DNA of 64,000 nucleotides. Source: Chitinimonas viridis. GTDB taxonomy: Bacteria > Pseudomonadota > Gammaproteobacteria > Burkholderiales > Chitinimonadaceae. The translations under genes and the position numbers were made by a program. A model generated the notes under the pieces. That model was not told where the DNA came from. It worked only from the letters and a program-made list of their open reading frames with translations, and ran no database searches. The number at the start of each line of letters is the position of its first letter. The first letter of the stretch is position 1. Location: positions 248,001-312,000 of the forward strand of contig NZ_JAUFPU010000008.1 of the NCBI RefSeq assembly GCF_030409555.1, read 5' to 3'. This document shows positions 62,806 to 64,000 of this stretch, one piece after another.

Positions 62806-63631
62806 CGGTGCGATGAAGGATTTTTTCTTCTGCGATCAACAAGCCCAGCGCCGCCAATGCATCGGCAGACGCTGCCAGCAAACGAGCCTGTATGAGGTCG
62901 CAATTCGCGGCTTCCTGCGCGCCCAGCCTGCCTTGAATCTTGGGCCGCAAAGCCAGCCAGTCTCTTAGTTGCCCCAGTGTGGATTGCACGGATCCGGCCC
63001 GTTTCTGTAGCGCCGACATCGCCTCGAATTGACGAGGGTAGCCCGCGATCAGATAGCGTAGCCGCTTGGCACGAATCCGGGTTTGGTGCCAATGGCCACT
63101 ATGCGCAAACAGGGCCATACCCAACGTGCAATCTTCGTAGAGCTGAGCCAGCAAGCTACCCATCTGCTGCTCCAGCGCTGCCCTCAGATCCACCTCTCGC
63201 GTCTTGGACAGTCGCTGGCGGCATACCTTGCGAAGCCAGCGATATCCCGCCAACAACCGCTTGTCGTCGGCATCCTGTACCAGCTGACGGTGGCTGGCGG
63301 CTACCCGGGCCGTTTCTGCGTGGAACCAATCTTGTAACCGTAGCGGCCACGGCGTGGGCAGCAGGGCTTGTAGCAGGGCCAGTTGCGCCTCGATATCACG
63401 CAAGGCGTTGTACTTGCGGGACCAGCGCCTGAGGGGGGCAAAGGCCTGCCTCACCGGCTTCATCCCTGGCAAGCGCCACACTGGCGTGAGCACGCTATCG
63501 ACGGTGCGAATACCCACCCTTATGTCGTGCAAAGCCTCGATATCTCCCGCATGTAGCCTTTGGGTGGCCAGTTCGGCCGCCAGCCTTGCTTGCTTGACTT
63601 GCCGTCCAATACAGCGTCGTAACTCTGACAT
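62768..63631 (-). CDS. CHAD-domain protein
   Basis: The 287-residue protein has a CHAD domain (conserved histidine alpha-helical domain), with DIEALHDIRVGIRTVDSVLTPVW and WHQTRIRAKRLRYLIAGY as the two His/Arg/Lys-rich motifs. CHAD proteins bind inorganic polyphosphate. Here there is no fused CYTH triphosphatase domain. GGAGAAGAAGCGG before ATG at 63631 is a very good ribosome-binding site, preferred over the earlier in-frame start at 63691. It converges with the small unknown gene. Confidence 0.88.
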   Translation of the reverse strand: MSELRRCIGRQVKQARLAAELATQRLHAGDIEALHDIRVGIRTVDSVLTPVWRLPGMKPVRQAFAPLRRWSRKYNALRDIEAQLALLQALLPTPWPLRLQDWFHAETARVAASHRQLVQDADDKRLLAGYRWLRKVCRQRLSKTREVDLRAALEQQMGSLLAQLYEDCTLGMALFAHSGHWHQTRIRAKRLRYLIAGYPRQFEAMSALQKRAGSVQSTLGQLRDWLALRPKIQGRLGAQEAANCDLIQARLLAASADALAALGLLIAEEKILHRTARTAVSACAEAV

Positions 63632-63899
63632 CCGCTTCTTCTCCTGCCTCACAGTAGCCAACATTGGCTGGTTTAGCCGATTTTCGGTCACCGGTGTATG
63701 TGATCAAGTTGAGCCTGAGCGAGCAAGGCGTGGGCTTGCTGGTCTGCCGACTATCCGAGCCGGACAGCTGCGCCAGGAACCGCCATCGTGGCACCGGGAA
63801 CTTGATATTGCGTTTCACAAAAGCGCCATATGGCCAGACCAGAATAGGTCGCGGCCCCTTGGCCCCACAGAAAACGAGAAATCAAGGAGAAACATAGCA

Positions 63900-64000
63900 A
63901 TGAAACTCGCCCGTCTACTGGCCGGTGTAGCAGTAGCTTGTTGTCTCACCGCCCCAGTCCATGCCTTCTCGCAAGAGACCCATCGCCGTATCGTTATTGA
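63900..64000 (+). CDS. Secreted protein, N-terminal fragment (runs off the window)
   Basis: ATG at 63900 follows AAGGAGAAA. The visible 33 residues are a signal peptide (MKLARLLAGVAVACCLTAPVHA) and FSQETHRRIV. The latter stretch recalls the N-terminus of zinc-dependent phospholipase C- or S1-nuclease-type proteins, but the fragment is too short to name. The rest lies outside the window. Confidence 0.6.
   Translation, partial: MKLARLLAGVAVACCLTAPVHAFSQETHRRIVI

Noticed and set aside
1-64000. tRNA or rRNA genes and CRISPR arrays
   Set aside because: No tRNA T-loop pattern, rRNA sequence or regularly spaced short repeats were seen in the window.

Overview
The window looks like a chromosomal segment of a GC-rich betaproteobacterium, probably near Neisseriales or Chitinimonas-like bacteria. 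The main evidence is the ribosomal block rpsF-priB-rpsR-rplI (with the PriB primosomal protein), the order mltG-tmk-holB-pilZ-tatD, the dapC-dapD pair, and a YoaA/DinG-type helicase. No rRNA, tRNA or CRISPR array is visible, so the genus is not fixed.

Region 1 (1-12 kb) is accessory DNA. It holds a partial unknown gene, a truncated IS3-family element, a stand-alone PD-(D/E)XK nuclease-like gene, a two-gene DUF6402-like unit, a secreted staphylococcal-nuclease-like protein with a tightly linked small gene, an AT-richer block with a multi-pass membrane protein and an HNH endonuclease, and two coiled-coil plus winged-helix-like genes flanking an IS1595-type transposase.

Region 2 (12-36 kb) is mostly core genome. 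It contains a TonB-dependent receptor, dapD and dapC, YjfB-like and YoaA-like genes, mltG-tmk-holB-pilZ, a penicillin-acylase-family gene between pilZ and tatD, a PhnP-like metallo-hydrolase, a type II NADH dehydrogenase, the ribosomal operon, a diguanylate cyclase with an inhibitory site, two tandem DUF805 genes and trmL. Cupin, comF and alkB genes follow to 37.5 kb.

Region 3 (37-51.5 kb) is an arsenic/metalloid locus. A forward arm encodes a flavoprotein with a cysteine-rich tail, an MFS transporter and an ArsO-like flavin monooxygenase. A reverse arm encodes two ArsR repressors, two low-molecular-weight ArsC reductases, ArsD, ArsA, an AqpS-like channel and a glutaredoxin-type ArsC. No ArsB or Acr3 is present. 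A LodA/LodB-like pair (quinone-cofactor amine/amino-acid oxidase and its FAD maturation partner) sits between the arms.

Region 4 (51.5-64 kb) is again accessory. It has YciI-like, GH64-like, RraB-like and short endonuclease-V-like proteins, then a three-gene unit: a membrane-anchored AraC regulator, a secreted NTF2 plus DJ-1/PfpI protein, and a beta-lactamase-fold protein that has lost its catalytic residues. A chemotaxis receptor, a CHAD protein and the start of a secreted protein close the window.

A dispersed, MITE-like intergenic repeat of roughly 70-120 bases occurs four times (about 28.5, 37.6, 42.3 and 59.9 kb). It is one of the clearest unexplained structures here.
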